Shown here one piece after another: positions 8,939 to 17,708 of a DNA stretch of 60,361 nucleotides; within the stretch, counting starts at the first letter, position 1; the number at the start of each line of letters is the position of its first letter. Under the pieces are notes generated by a model. That model searched no databases and was not told the DNA's origin. It saw nothing but the letters and a program-made list of their open reading frames with translations. The DNA lies in the NCBI GenBank assembly GCA_030145275.1, contig JAQYVV010000016.1, positions 1 to 60,361 on the forward strand, read 5' to 3'. Origin of the DNA: Desulfurivibrionaceae bacterium. GTDB lineage: Bacteria; Desulfobacterota; Desulfobulbia; Desulfobulbales; VMSU01. The position numbers and the translations under genes are program-made.

Positions 8939-9028
8939 GATATTCAATCAGAAATCACCAACCAGCTGCAATATGTGAAGACTGGGGGGGCCAAATTTAT
9001 GGTTCCTATGCTGAAGTTTCCATTCTGA
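8939..9028 (+). pseudogene. C-terminal remnant of a second sugar C-methyltransferase
   Basis: This 90-nt stretch translates to DIQSEITNQLQYVKTGGAKF followed by MVPMLKFPF and a stop. It aligns with the C-terminus of the 411-residue methyltransferase upstream (NIKDEIMAEMTHIREWGGKF then VVPIPEVEVFS). An in-frame stop lies directly upstream, so nothing of the rest survives. It appears to be the scar of a deleted paralogue between the epimerase and reductase genes. Confidence 0.6.
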
Positions 9029-9045
9029 GAAATTAATTAAATTTT

Positions 9046-9987
9046 ATGGAAAAAAGTAAAAAAGTTCTAGTAACTGGTGGAAGAGGTTTTATTGGCCGCC
9101 AAACTTTTCCTTTTCTGCTTGAGCATGGTTTTGAAGTTCATGCTACCGCAACAGGAACATCTATTCCCGATGATTTGAATGGCCTGGATATTGTGTGGCA
9201 TAAGGTAGATTTATGTGATCAGATTGGGGTCGAGAGACTTTTTAAGAAAGTAGCGCCGTCACATCTATTGCATTTTGCGTGGTACACTCAACCAGGTAGC
9301 TACTGGAGCTCGACTGAAAATTTTCAGTGGCTACAGGCAAGTCTTTCCTTGTTGCAGAGTGCAGTAAAGCACGGGGTGAAACGTGTAGTTATGGCAGGAA
9401 GTTGTGCTGAGTACGATTGGGATTACGGTTTTTGTTCGGAGAAGTTAACCCCTTTCCGCCCGTCAACATTATATGGTGCATCCAAAAACTCACTTCGATC
9501 TATGCTTGACGTTTATTCCGTGCAAGAAGGGCTTAGCGCGGCATGGGGGGGAGTTTTTTCCCCTTATGGTCCTCATGAACACCCTTCCAGATTGGTCCCC
9601 TCGGTTATCCGTTCCATTCTGCAGTCAGAGCCTGCAAAGTGCTCCCATGGGAAACAAATAAGAGATTTTATGCATGTTGAAGATGTTGGCGCGGCATTTG
9701 TTGCATTACTGGAAAGTAATGTTCAAGGTGTAGTGAATATTGCCTCAGGTGTTCCCATTGCAATAAAAGATGTTGTTGAGAAAATTGCTTCAATACTCGG
9801 CAGAAGAAATTTACTCCGTATGGGGGCCTTAAATGCGAGTCAGTCTGAGCCTCCTATGTTGGTTGCTGATGTACGGCGTTTGACTGATGAGGTTTTCTGG
9901 ACACCCAAATATGACCTTGACTCGGGGTTGAAACAAACAATCGATTGGTGGAAAGCCAATATGGCAGGAGAACAGTATGAGAACTGA
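9046..9987 (+). CDS. SDR-family sugar reductase/epimerase
   Basis: A 313-residue extended short-chain dehydrogenase/reductase. It shows the NAD(P)-binding motif VTGGRGFIGRQ at about 9-19, the YGASK catalytic Tyr/Lys pair near residue 144-148, and RDFMHVEDVGAAFVALLES, typical of NDP-sugar 4-ketoreductases and epimerases. It most likely reduces the C-4 ketone of the methylated CDP-sugar, the finishing step of the pathway, though an epimerase role is possible. It overlaps the next gene by 11 nt. A 209-bp gap with the methyltransferase scar separates it from the preceding genes. Confidence 0.82.
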   Translation: MEKSKKVLVTGGRGFIGRQTFPFLLEHGFEVHATATGTSIPDDLNGLDIVWHKVDLCDQIGVERLFKKVAPSHLLHFAWYTQPGSYWSSTENFQWLQASLSLLQSAVKHGVKRVVMAGSCAEYDWDYGFCSEKLTPFRPSTLYGASKNSLRSMLDVYSVQEGLSAAWGGVFSPYGPHEHPSRLVPSVIRSILQSEPAKCSHGKQIRDFMHVEDVGAAFVALLESNVQGVVNIASGVPIAIKDVVEKIASILGRRNLLRMGALNASQSEPPMLVADVRRLTDEVFWTPKYDLDSGLKQTIDWWKANMAGEQYEN

Positions 9988-11158
9988 AAGTCTTTGTCCC
10001 TGTTGTTCTTCAAAAGATATTCATACTTTTTTAAGCCGCAGAGGGGTGCCGGTTCATCAAAACCTTGTTTTGTGTAGTAAAAAGCAGGCCCTTGCTGTAA
10101 CACGAGGGGATTTGGAACTGGCTGTCTGTCAATCCTGCGGATTCATTTTTAATATTGCTTTTGACGCGAGCAAAATGGAGTACGGGGCAGACTACGATAA
10201 TTTACAGATTTGTTCGGGAATGTTCTCAGAATATATTGATGCCCTGGCCAACTCAATTGTCCAGGGGGCCAAGATTCAGGATTGTCAAATAGTCGAGGTT
10301 GGTTGTGGTAAAGGGTTTTTTCTGAAAAAATTATTAACGATTGAGGGTGGGGAAAAAAATAAAGGATACGGATTTGACCCAAGCTATGAGGGGGATGTTA
10401 CTGATTTAGATGGGAGGCTTCAATATTTCAGGGAGTTTTATGGTCCTAATTGTACCGATATCCGTGCAGATGTGGTGGTGTGTCGGCATGTGGTTGAACA
10501 TCACCCTTCACCAATAGAGCTGCTTAGGTCGATCCGTTTAACTTTGGGGGGATCAAGCCAAGCAAGGGTTTTTTTTGAGACTCCTTGCGCCAAATGGATT
10601 CTTCGCAATAATGCGATTTGGGATTTTTTTTACGAACACTGTTCCCTATTTACGGAAGAATCTTTGAGTAATGCCTTTGCTCTTGCGGGGTTCTCGGTGG
10701 AAAAGATTAAGCACACTTTTGGTGGTCAATATCTGTGGCTGGAAGCACGTCCACAGGAAGAAGGAAATGCAATAAAAGGATCAGTCGGAGAAACTTCTGA
10801 GCTTGCCAACATATTTTCTCAAAAGGAGGCTCAGTTTAAAAGGACGTGGTTCGAAAAAATAAAAACTTTGAAGTCTTCTGGTAAAGTTGCGTTATGGGGG
10901 GCAGGAGCAAAGGGGGTTACATTTGCTAATTTGATAGATCCAGAAGAGAGGCTTATTGATTGTGTTGTTGATATTAATCCAAATAAACAGAAAGGTTTTT
11001 TGCCAGGCACAGGGCATCCTATAATTGAGCCAAGAGAACTTAAAAATTTTAAAATTGAACATGTCATTTTGATGAATCCAAATTATTGGGATGAGGTCCA
11101 GAAGTTATTGAACCACCTCTATTCCGGGATTAATCTAATTGCTTGCGAGGAAAGATAG
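9977..11158 (+). CDS. C-methyltransferase-like SAM enzyme with zinc domain
   Basis: A 393-residue protein sharing the three-part layout of sugar C-methyltransferases but diverged from the 411-residue one. A Cys-rich N-terminus has Cys at 7, 9, 10, 51 and 54; a SAM site VEVGCGKGFFLKKL lies at about 106-119; VVCRHVVEHHPSP follows; and the C-terminal domain has VALWGAGAKGVTFANLI and LPGTGHPIIEP. It may methylate another carbon or another sugar intermediate. It overlaps the start of the following gene region and the end of the reductase gene, so it is part of the same operon. Confidence 0.8.
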   Translation: MRTESLCPCCSSKDIHTFLSRRGVPVHQNLVLCSKKQALAVTRGDLELAVCQSCGFIFNIAFDASKMEYGADYDNLQICSGMFSEYIDALANSIVQGAKIQDCQIVEVGCGKGFFLKKLLTIEGGEKNKGYGFDPSYEGDVTDLDGRLQYFREFYGPNCTDIRADVVVCRHVVEHHPSPIELLRSIRLTLGGSSQARVFFETPCAKWILRNNAIWDFFYEHCSLFTEESLSNAFALAGFSVEKIKHTFGGQYLWLEARPQEEGNAIKGSVGETSELANIFSQKEAQFKRTWFEKIKTLKSSGKVALWGAGAKGVTFANLIDPEERLIDCVVDINPNKQKGFLPGTGHPIIEPRELKNFKIEHVILMNPNYWDEVQKLLNHLYSGINLIACEER

Positions 11159-11159
11159 A

Positions 11160-11933
11160 ATGAAATTGATAATTGATGATAAGAAGAAAACTCTGCGACA
11201 AGAAATTGATGGTCATATTGAAGAGTTACCTCTGTACTCAAAAAAATCTTTTGAGCTTATTTCTCACTGCTGGATGAAGGTAGGATGGAATGAGAAATAT
11301 GAGTACACTTTTAGCTGGCTGGGGCGACCGATAATTCAACTTCCCGAAGATATTGTGCGAATGCAGGAGGTGATTTATGCAATCAAGCCTGATGTAATAG
11401 TTGAAACAGGTGTTGCTCATGGAGGGTCATTGGTATTTTATGCTGGTTTATGTAAACTTATTGGCAAGGGGCGTATTATCGGGGTTGATATTGAGATTAG
11501 GCCTCACAACCGAGAGGCTATTGAGAACCATGAACTATTTCCTTACATAACTTTGGTTGAAGGAAGCTCAACAGAAGAAAAAATTGTTCAACAGGTTAAA
11601 AAGCTTGTTCAACCAGGAGAGAAAACCATGGTGATTCTGGATTCCTGCCACACAAAACAACATGTTCAGAATGAACTGGCAGCCTATAATGATATAGTAA
11701 CTCCAGGGTCATACCTAGTCGTAACGGATGGAGTAATGCAGGATTTGTATGATGTTCCTAAGGGAACTCCTGAGTGGAAGGATGATAATCCCCAGAAAGC
11801 AACAGAGGAATTTCTCGCACAGCATGATGAATTCCATCTTGAGCAACCTCCGTTTTTGTTTAATGAAAGTGATTTGACCGAAAGAATTACGCATTGGCCT
11901 AGCGCTTTTCTCAAGAAAAAAAAAGGGGGGTAG
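11160..11933 (+). CDS. CmcI/rhamnosyl O-methyltransferase-family protein
   Basis: About 257 residues from ATG 11160, preceded by GAGGAAAG; an in-frame ATG 21 nt upstream is less likely. It belongs to the cephalosporin hydroxylase (CmcI) family, whose members are SAM-dependent, often O-methyltransferases of sugars. Marks: VIVETGVAHGGSLVFYA (SAM loop), GVDIEIRPHN, MVILDSCHTKQHVQNEL and VVTDGVMQDL. It closes the sugar operon and would add an O-methyl group to the deoxysugar or glycan. The C-terminus ends in a Lys/Gly tract (KKKKGG). Confidence 0.82.
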   Translation: MKLIIDDKKKTLRQEIDGHIEELPLYSKKSFELISHCWMKVGWNEKYEYTFSWLGRPIIQLPEDIVRMQEVIYAIKPDVIVETGVAHGGSLVFYAGLCKLIGKGRIIGVDIEIRPHNREAIENHELFPYITLVEGSSTEEKIVQQVKKLVQPGEKTMVILDSCHTKQHVQNELAAYNDIVTPGSYLVVTDGVMQDLYDVPKGTPEWKDDNPQKATEEFLAQHDEFHLEQPPFLFNESDLTERITHWPSAFLKKKKGG

Positions 11934-12003
11934 TATCACCTCTTAAGTATTCATCCCTAAAAAAAACAAGCCAACCTATTGAAACAATAAATCGGTAGGG
12001 TTT

Positions 12004-12400
12004 GGCGCAAAGCTCAATATTAGTCTTTCTCGAAATGCAGGTCAAAACTACAAGACCGCCCATGGCTATTATCCAGAAGTGGTTATGACTGACACAACCT
12101 ACGGCACAAGGGAGAACCGGAGGTACCCCAAGTCACACAATATCCGATATACCGGTAAGCCCTTGGGGCGGCCCAAAAAGCAGCCTATTGAGAACAAAGA
12201 AGAGCTTAGAAAGGAAAAGATGTGATGGAGAGAAGAGTACCAGCAACGGGTTCCGCTTAAACTACATCAGAGCCAAAACTGCAAAAACTTCAGAAGCGTG
12301 GATTCGAAGCATATTCTTGGCCATGAACATGTTGCTTCTGGCTAAAAATTTTATCTTTTCTTGTAAAAACTGGCTGTTAACGAGTGCCACTTCCGGCACT
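12004..12400 (+). pseudogene. Remnant of an IS5-type transposase (C-terminal part)
   Basis: Translation from 12004 gives GAKLNISLSRN, YYPEVVMTDTTYGTRENRRY, NIRYTGKPLGRPKKQPIENK and EELRKEKM before a stop. The C-terminus continues in another frame with NGFRLNYIRAKTAKTSEAWI and RSIFLAMNMLLLAKNF. This is the well-known C-terminal part of IS5/IS1182-type DDE transposases, including the YGTRENRRY and KPLGRPKK motifs. It has a stop and at least one frameshift, and the N-terminal half is missing. No terminal repeats are visible. Confidence 0.75.
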
Positions 12401-12512
12401 GAACTATTTGAACAGCTAGTACTCGTTTTAAAACGATATTTATCCTTTAAAAGTTGTGTTTATTGCAATCTGGCGAGAATAACTTTCTGAGGAATCTTTA
12501 ATTACAGGAGGT

Positions 12513-13241
12513 GTGTTAATGGAATTAGTTAATGGCAGTGGCCCTTCCGGCGAAGAAAATTGCAATGTGGATGATTTATTGGCTTCGGCCCAAAAATACA
12601 TGGAGGCAGGACAATTCGTTGAGGCCAAAGAAATATGCCATGATATTTTGAAAAAAAGTCCCACTCATTCGGAACCTTACAATCGCCTCGGGGTGATCGC
12701 TTTTCACGAAGAACAGTACGAAATTGCGCTGGAATTTATAAAAACAGCAATTCAGTTTAATGACAAAGCACCTGATTACCACTTCAACTTATACCTCTGT
12801 CATAATAAGCTTGGCGACTCTGGCGGTGCAGAAACAGCCCTGCGTAGAACCATAGAACTTGAGCCTGAACATATCGAGGCCAATATGCAACTTGGCTTGC
12901 TGTTAAGCAGTCTGGGGCTATTTGCTATTGTAGCTCCTTTTTACGAAAAGGTGCTACATTTACAGCCAAATAATGCGGAGGCCCATGCCCGGCTGGGGGA
13001 GACATATACCCATTTAAACAACATAGAGCTCGCGCTAACTGAGGCCAACACGGCCCTCGAACTTGATTCGGACAACCAGACTGCCCTCCAGACAATTTTT
13101 GCCTTGATGTTGGTGCAAAATAAACCAGAGGAGGCTTTGGACTATGGCGAAAAATTGGTGAAGCTTGACCCTCAAAATGGGGAGTATCGTAAAAACCTGG
13201 ATATTGCGTACAAACAAATTGTGTCAGCAGGAAAACATTAA
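12513..13241 (+). CDS. TPR-repeat protein
   Basis: A 242-residue protein built of about six tetratricopeptide repeats (for example AHARLGETYTHLNNIELALT and NRLGVIAFHEEQYEIALEFI), with no signal peptide or catalytic domain. TPR solenoids are protein-binding scaffolds. A strong AGGAGG precedes the ATG. It lies 33 nt upstream of the giant TPR-OGT gene on the same strand and may be a substrate adaptor for it, or a broken-off relative of its N-terminus. Confidence 0.85.
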   Translation: MLMELVNGSGPSGEENCNVDDLLASAQKYMEAGQFVEAKEICHDILKKSPTHSEPYNRLGVIAFHEEQYEIALEFIKTAIQFNDKAPDYHFNLYLCHNKLGDSGGAETALRRTIELEPEHIEANMQLGLLLSSLGLFAIVAPFYEKVLHLQPNNAEAHARLGETYTHLNNIELALTEANTALELDSDNQTALQTIFALMLVQNKPEEALDYGEKLVKLDPQNGEYRKNLDIAYKQIVSAGKH

Positions 13242-13274
13242 ACCTGCACCTCTTGAATAAATAAACGGTACCCA

Positions 13275-16200
13275 ATGACTAAGAACAAGCGAGATAGAAA
13301 TCAAGTGTGCATAAAAAACAACAAGTCCGTTGAGGTAGATACTCTACTGAAAGAGGCAAATGCATTTTTACAAAAAGGGGATTCTAAAAAAGCTGCCAAC
13401 TTATATGATAAAATTATTGAGCAAACACCTGAGCATGCCGAAGCTAATCACCTTCGCGGTACCATCCATCTTCAAGAAAATCAACTAGACGAAGCCATTC
13501 AATGCATGAACAAGGCACTAGCAGGTGCTCCACAAAGTGCCATGATCCATAATAACATTGGCGTGGCATATAAGAAAATGAGGAAGCTGGGCCTTGCCGA
13601 GACTCACCTCCGCCATGCCTTAAAAAATAACCCGAATCATGTAGAGGCTCTGAATAACTTAGGAACAGTATTTCTGGACCAAGGTGAATATGATGCCGCC
13701 TATGCCAAATTTACGCAGGCCCTGGAAATAACACCAGAACACCTAGGAACCCATTTAAATTTAGCGATATTATTTACTAAAATGGGCCAGGAAGGTAAGT
13801 CCGTGGAACCTTATCTTGCAATCTTGAAACTAGATCCTGGCAATTATGCGGCAAAAGCAGGTTTAGCCAAATACTTCCAGAAAAACGATGATCACGAAAA
13901 TGCGGTGAAGCTCTCTGAAGCCGCCTTAGCGGTAGAACCAGACAACTCGCTCATCCATGCCAATTATGCAATCGCCCTGAAGGAATTATCCCGATATAAA
14001 GCAGCCATTAAACACTTCAAAAAAGCCATAGAGCTTGACGGCAACAACGTTGAAGCCCGGCTCAATTACGCATCACTATTAAATCAAATAGGTAAGTTCG
14101 AAGACTCCCTTGAACAGTCAAAATGGGTTATAAAGCATGACCCACTGAATGAAAAAGTTTATTCTATTTTACTTTTTGGAGTCAACTATCATCCCGATCT
14201 TGCCGCAAAAGATATTTTTTCCTTTTATAAGGCGTGGGAAGCCCAGATCGTAGTCCCAAAGACCACTACTAAGCAGTTCATCTATTCTAATACTTGTGAT
14301 AAGAAACGCCCTCTGAAGATAGGTTATGTCTCTCCCGATTTTTGCAACCATGTTGTGCGATTTTTTATTGAGCCTGTACTTGAAAACCACAATCACGATG
14401 CATACGAGATATACGCCTACGCGGAGCTGAAAAAAATTGACCATGTGAGTCTGCGAACCAAAAGACTGGTCGACCACTGGTGCTCGACTAAAGGAATGAG
14501 CGATGATGATCTGGAAACTAGGATACGTGCAGACAAAATCGATATCCTGGTAGACCTTGCCGGGCATACCCGTGGTAATCGTTTAATGGTCTTTTCCAAA
14601 AAGCCAGCCCCCATCCAGGTCAGTTGGCTGGGATATGGTTACACCACTGGATTGACCGCCATTGATTATTTTCTGGCTGATAAATATTTCGTCCCTGAGG
14701 GGTATGACGACCTTTTTAGTGAACAGATTTATCGACTGCCTAGACATACTTTCTGCTATCGGCCTCCCTATGACACACTGGCCGTGGTTACCACACCGGC
14801 GCTGGCAAATGACTATATCACCTTCGGCAGCCTTTCCCGCACAATCAGGCTTAATGACCGGGTCGTCTCCCTGTGGGCCAAGATTTTGACACAAATTCCT
14901 GGCTCGGTGCTTATGCTGGACAATAAGCCTTTCGCAGAAGAGGAAACTCGCCAACTTTTCAAAAAACAATTTATACAACACGGAATTGCTGAAGATCGGC
15001 TTGTATTTGCCTATAGTCAGCCCCACTGGCAGGCCTACCAAAAGATAGACATAACATTAGATCCTTTTCCGCATAATGCTGGGACCTCAACTTTGGACTC
15101 TTTTTGGATGGGAGTACCGGTAATTACCATGGCTGACCGCCCATCTGTGGGTCGAATTGGTTCATCCTGTCTCCATGGCATAGATATGGCAGACTGGATA
15201 GCCTCAACGGAATCCGAATACCTGGAAATTGCCATTGCCGCCGCCCAAGACGTTGCTAGACTAGATGAAATTCGGCAAGGATTACGACAACGCTTACAAA
15301 ACTCACCATTTATGGATGAAGCTGGCTTCACTCGGGAATTGGAGGAGGCCTATCGTACCATGTGGCGTAAGTGGTGCGATAAAGATAAAAAAGGAACCCC
15401 GAAACGCCAAGTCCGTAAAAAGAAGAATAAAGGCCTCTCCTCAGGACGGAAGCGAGAGCGTAAAACGCTGAAGGCAAAAAGCCAAATCCAAACGGGCCTT
15501 GCCCTTCACAAGGTCGGTAAGATACGAGAGGCTGAAATTATATACCGTAAAGTACTGAAACAAGCGCCGTTCAATTTTGATGCTAATAACCTTTTAGGTG
15601 CCGTGGCCTTGCAGGATGGTGACTACCTTGCGGCGGAACGATTGATTAGGATCGCTTTATCAATTGACCCCAATAATAGCGGCGCTCATAATAATTTGGG
15701 GACGGTGCTTAAAGAGTCTGGCAGGGAATCAGAGGCAGCTGAAGCTTACGAGCGGGCCGCCATACTGGATCCCGGCAATGCCGAAATTCACAACAATATC
15801 GGATCATTACTGAAATGCCAAGGAAGGTATACCGAAGCCATTCAGTCCTTTAGTCGAGCCTTATCCATTAATCCAAACTATGCTGATGCACTCTACAATC
15901 TTGCAGTTGTTACGGCAAAGACAGAAAAGTACCAACTTGCCATGGACCACTTCAAGCAAGCTATCAACAAAAACCCAAATGATGCCGAGGCATATTTTAA
16001 TCTTGGTTGTTTCACTCAACATACTGGGGACATAGACTCAGCAATCTCATATTATCAAAAAACCATTGAACTTATGCCCTTACATCAGGGGGCCAACTTA
16101 AATCTACTCTTCACCATTAATTACCATCCATATATTAATGCTCCCGCAATATATAAGGTATATAAAGATTGGGAAAGCCGAGTCGTTAAACCCGAAAAAT

Positions 16201-17327
16201 TACAGAAAAAACCACACTATCAGAGTGTGGACAGAAATCGCCGCCTGAGAATTGGCTATGTTTCACCAGATTTTAGATATCATGTTATCAGCTTTTTTAT
16301 TCTACCAGTGCTTGAAAAGCACGACCATGATGCCTACGAGATATACGCATACGCAGAACTGGGTGAAGTAGACCCCTCTTCCCTCCAGACCAAAAGGTTG
16401 GTTGACCACTGGAGAGAGACAAAAGAGTTAAGCGATAATGAGCTAGAGAACCGGATACGGGCAGATAAGATCGATATACTAGTAGATCTTGCAGGGCATA
16501 CACAGGGGAATCGTCTTATGGTCTTTGCTCGACAACCTGCCCCCATCCAAATCAGCTGGCTGGGATGTGGTTACACCACGGGGCTGACCGCCATGGATTA
16601 TTTTTTGGCTGATAAATATTTTGTCCCTGAAGGATATGAGAATCTATTTAGTGAGAAGATATATCGCCTCCCTAGATGCAGTTTTTGCTACAGACCTCCA
16701 GATGGTACACCTTCCGTGACCGCCACCCCGGCGTTGAAAAATGGCTATATCACCTTTGGCACTCTTTCCCGCTCGATCAGGCTAAATGACCGGGTAGTTT
16801 CCCTATGGGCCAAGATTCTTCTTGGGGTGCCCAACTCTGTGCTAATACTAGACAACAAGCCCTTTGCCAAAGAGGATATTCAACTATATTTTAAGGACCT
16901 TTTTTCCCAGCATGGCATTGGAGAGGAACGACTCATGTTTTCTTGTAGCCAGCCCCACTGGCAGGCCTACCAAAAGATAGACATAACATTAGATCCTTTT
17001 CCGCATAATGCTGGAACCTCAACTTTGGACTCTTTTTGGATGGGAGTACCGGTAATTACCATGGCTGACCGCCCATCTGTAGGCCGAATTGGTTCATCCT
17101 GTCTCCATGGCATAGATATGGCGGACTGGATAGCCTCAACGGAATCAGAATACCTGGAAATTGCCATTGCCGCAGCACAAGACGTTACTAGACTAGATGA
17201 AATTAGGCAAGGATTACGACAACGCTTACAAAACTCACCCTTTATGGACGAAGCAGGGTTCACTCAGGAATTAGAGGAGGCCTATCGTACCATGTGGCAT
17301 AGCTGGTGTGACACACAAAGTAAATAA
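13275..17327 (+). CDS. Double TPR + O-GlcNAc transferase (SPINDLY-type) fusion
   Basis: A 1350-residue protein holding two complete modules in tandem: TPRs at about 18-335, an OGT (GT41) catalytic domain at about 342-700, a basic linker at about 701-735 (RQVRKKKNKG), TPRs at about 735-975 and a second OGT domain at about 987-1348. Both catalytic halves keep IGYVSPDF, RADKIDILVDLAGHT, NRLMVF, APIQ(V/I)SWLG and GVPVITMADRPSVGRIGSSC. GT41 enzymes add GlcNAc or related sugars to Ser/Thr. The position just before the flagellin gene suggests flagellin O-glycosylation. The last 348 bp of each module are about 96% identical in DNA, much closer than the rest. Doubling within one polypeptide is unusual. 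Confidence 0.92.
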   Translation: MTKNKRDRNQVCIKNNKSVEVDTLLKEANAFLQKGDSKKAANLYDKIIEQTPEHAEANHLRGTIHLQENQLDEAIQCMNKALAGAPQSAMIHNNIGVAYKKMRKLGLAETHLRHALKNNPNHVEALNNLGTVFLDQGEYDAAYAKFTQALEITPEHLGTHLNLAILFTKMGQEGKSVEPYLAILKLDPGNYAAKAGLAKYFQKNDDHENAVKLSEAALAVEPDNSLIHANYAIALKELSRYKAAIKHFKKAIELDGNNVEARLNYASLLNQIGKFEDSLEQSKWVIKHDPLNEKVYSILLFGVNYHPDLAAKDIFSFYKAWEAQIVVPKTTTKQFIYSNTCDKKRPLKIGYVSPDFCNHVVRFFIEPVLENHNHDAYEIYAYAELKKIDHVSLRTKRLVDHWCSTKGMSDDDLETRIRADKIDILVDLAGHTRGNRLMVFSKKPAPIQVSWLGYGYTTGLTAIDYFLADKYFVPEGYDDLFSEQIYRLPRHTFCYRPPYDTLAVVTTPALANDYITFGSLSRTIRLNDRVVSLWAKILTQIPGSVLMLDNKPFAEEETRQLFKKQFIQHGIAEDRLVFAYSQPHWQAYQKIDITLDPFPHNAGTSTLDSFWMGVPVITMADRPSVGRIGSSCLHGIDMADWIASTESEYLEIAIAAAQDVARLDEIRQGLRQRLQNSPFMDEAGFTRELEEAYRTMWRKWCDKDKKGTPKRQVRKKKNKGLSSGRKRERKTLKAKSQIQTGLALHKVGKIREAEIIYRKVLKQAPFNFDANNLLGAVALQDGDYLAAERLIRIALSIDPNNSGAHNNLGTVLKESGRESEAAEAYERAAILDPGNAEIHNNIGSLLKCQGRYTEAIQSFSRALSINPNYADALYNLAVVTAKTEKYQLAMDHFKQAINKNPNDAEAYFNLGCFTQHTGDIDSAISYYQKTIELMPLHQGANLNLLFTINYHPYINAPAIYKVYKDWESRVVKPEKLQKKPHYQSVDRNRRLRIGYVSPDFRYHVISFFILPVLEKHDHDAYEIYAYAELGEVDPSSLQTKRLVDHWRETKELSDNELENRIRADKIDILVDLAGHTQGNRLMVFARQPAPIQISWLGCGYTTGLTAMDYFLADKYFVPEGYENLFSEKIYRLPRCSFCYRPPDGTPSVTATPALKNGYITFGTLSRSIRLNDRVVSLWAKILLGVPNSVLILDNKPFAKEDIQLYFKDLFSQHGIGEERLMFSCSQPHWQAYQKIDITLDPFPHNAGTSTLDSFWMGVPVITMADRPSVGRIGSSCLHGIDMADWIASTESEYLEIAIAAAQDVTRLDEIRQGLRQRLQNSPFMDEAGFTQELEEAYRTMWHSWCDTQSK
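15018..15365 (+). repeat. Internal DNA repeat, copy A, in the TPR-OGT gene
   Basis: This 348-bp segment recurs at 16950-17297 with about 14 differences, almost all at third codon positions. It encodes the C-terminal end of the OGT domain. Flanking sequence upstream is far more diverged between the two modules. Confidence 0.85.
16950..17297 (+). repeat. Internal DNA repeat, copy B, in the TPR-OGT gene
   Basis: The second copy of the 348-bp segment at 15018-15365, offset by 1932 bp. The sharp upstream boundary of high identity suggests recent gene conversion between modules. Confidence 0.85.
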
Positions 17328-17517
17328 TGGTCTATGTTTACCAGAACAAAAGGAGTTATTGGCTTTATGATTCACTTTAGAGAGAAGGGAATCTTTTCAG
17401 TACCTCTTGATGGGGATAAGTTCCTTAACTGTAAGCTGTAACTATTTTTAATTATTTAACCTTTTGTTATTTGTTGCTAAAAAAACAATAAAACAACCAC
17501 CAAGGCACTAAAAACCT

Positions 17518-17544
17518 TAAAGTTGCAACATGTAATGCCGATAA
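17518..17544 (+). promoter_or_regulatory. Sigma-28 (FliA) promoter of flagellin
   Basis: TAAAGTTG, 11 bp, GCCGATAA matches the enterobacterial flagellar sigma-28 consensus TAAAGTTT-N11-GCCGATAA at all but one position with exact spacing. The flagellin ATG lies 164 bp downstream, leaving a long 5' leader that contains GGGGGAGGTG around 17591. The 17328-17708 gap holds no gene. Confidence 0.85.
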
Positions 17545-17708
17545 GATACTCAGAGCAAATAATAATAAACAAGGATCTGAAGAAAAATAGGGGGAGGTGA
17601 AATAAGAATAGCATTGATCCGAACCAGTAATTACAAAAATAATTAAGGCCAAAGCAAGGATGCTAAGGCCGGTTAACTAAAGTACAATTTAACACGGAGG
17701 TTTTACAC

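Noticed and set aside
14169..17263. Several minus-strand frames of 65-152 residues within the TPR-OGT gene
   Set aside because: Antisense shadows; two are near identical only because the gene has an internal repeat.
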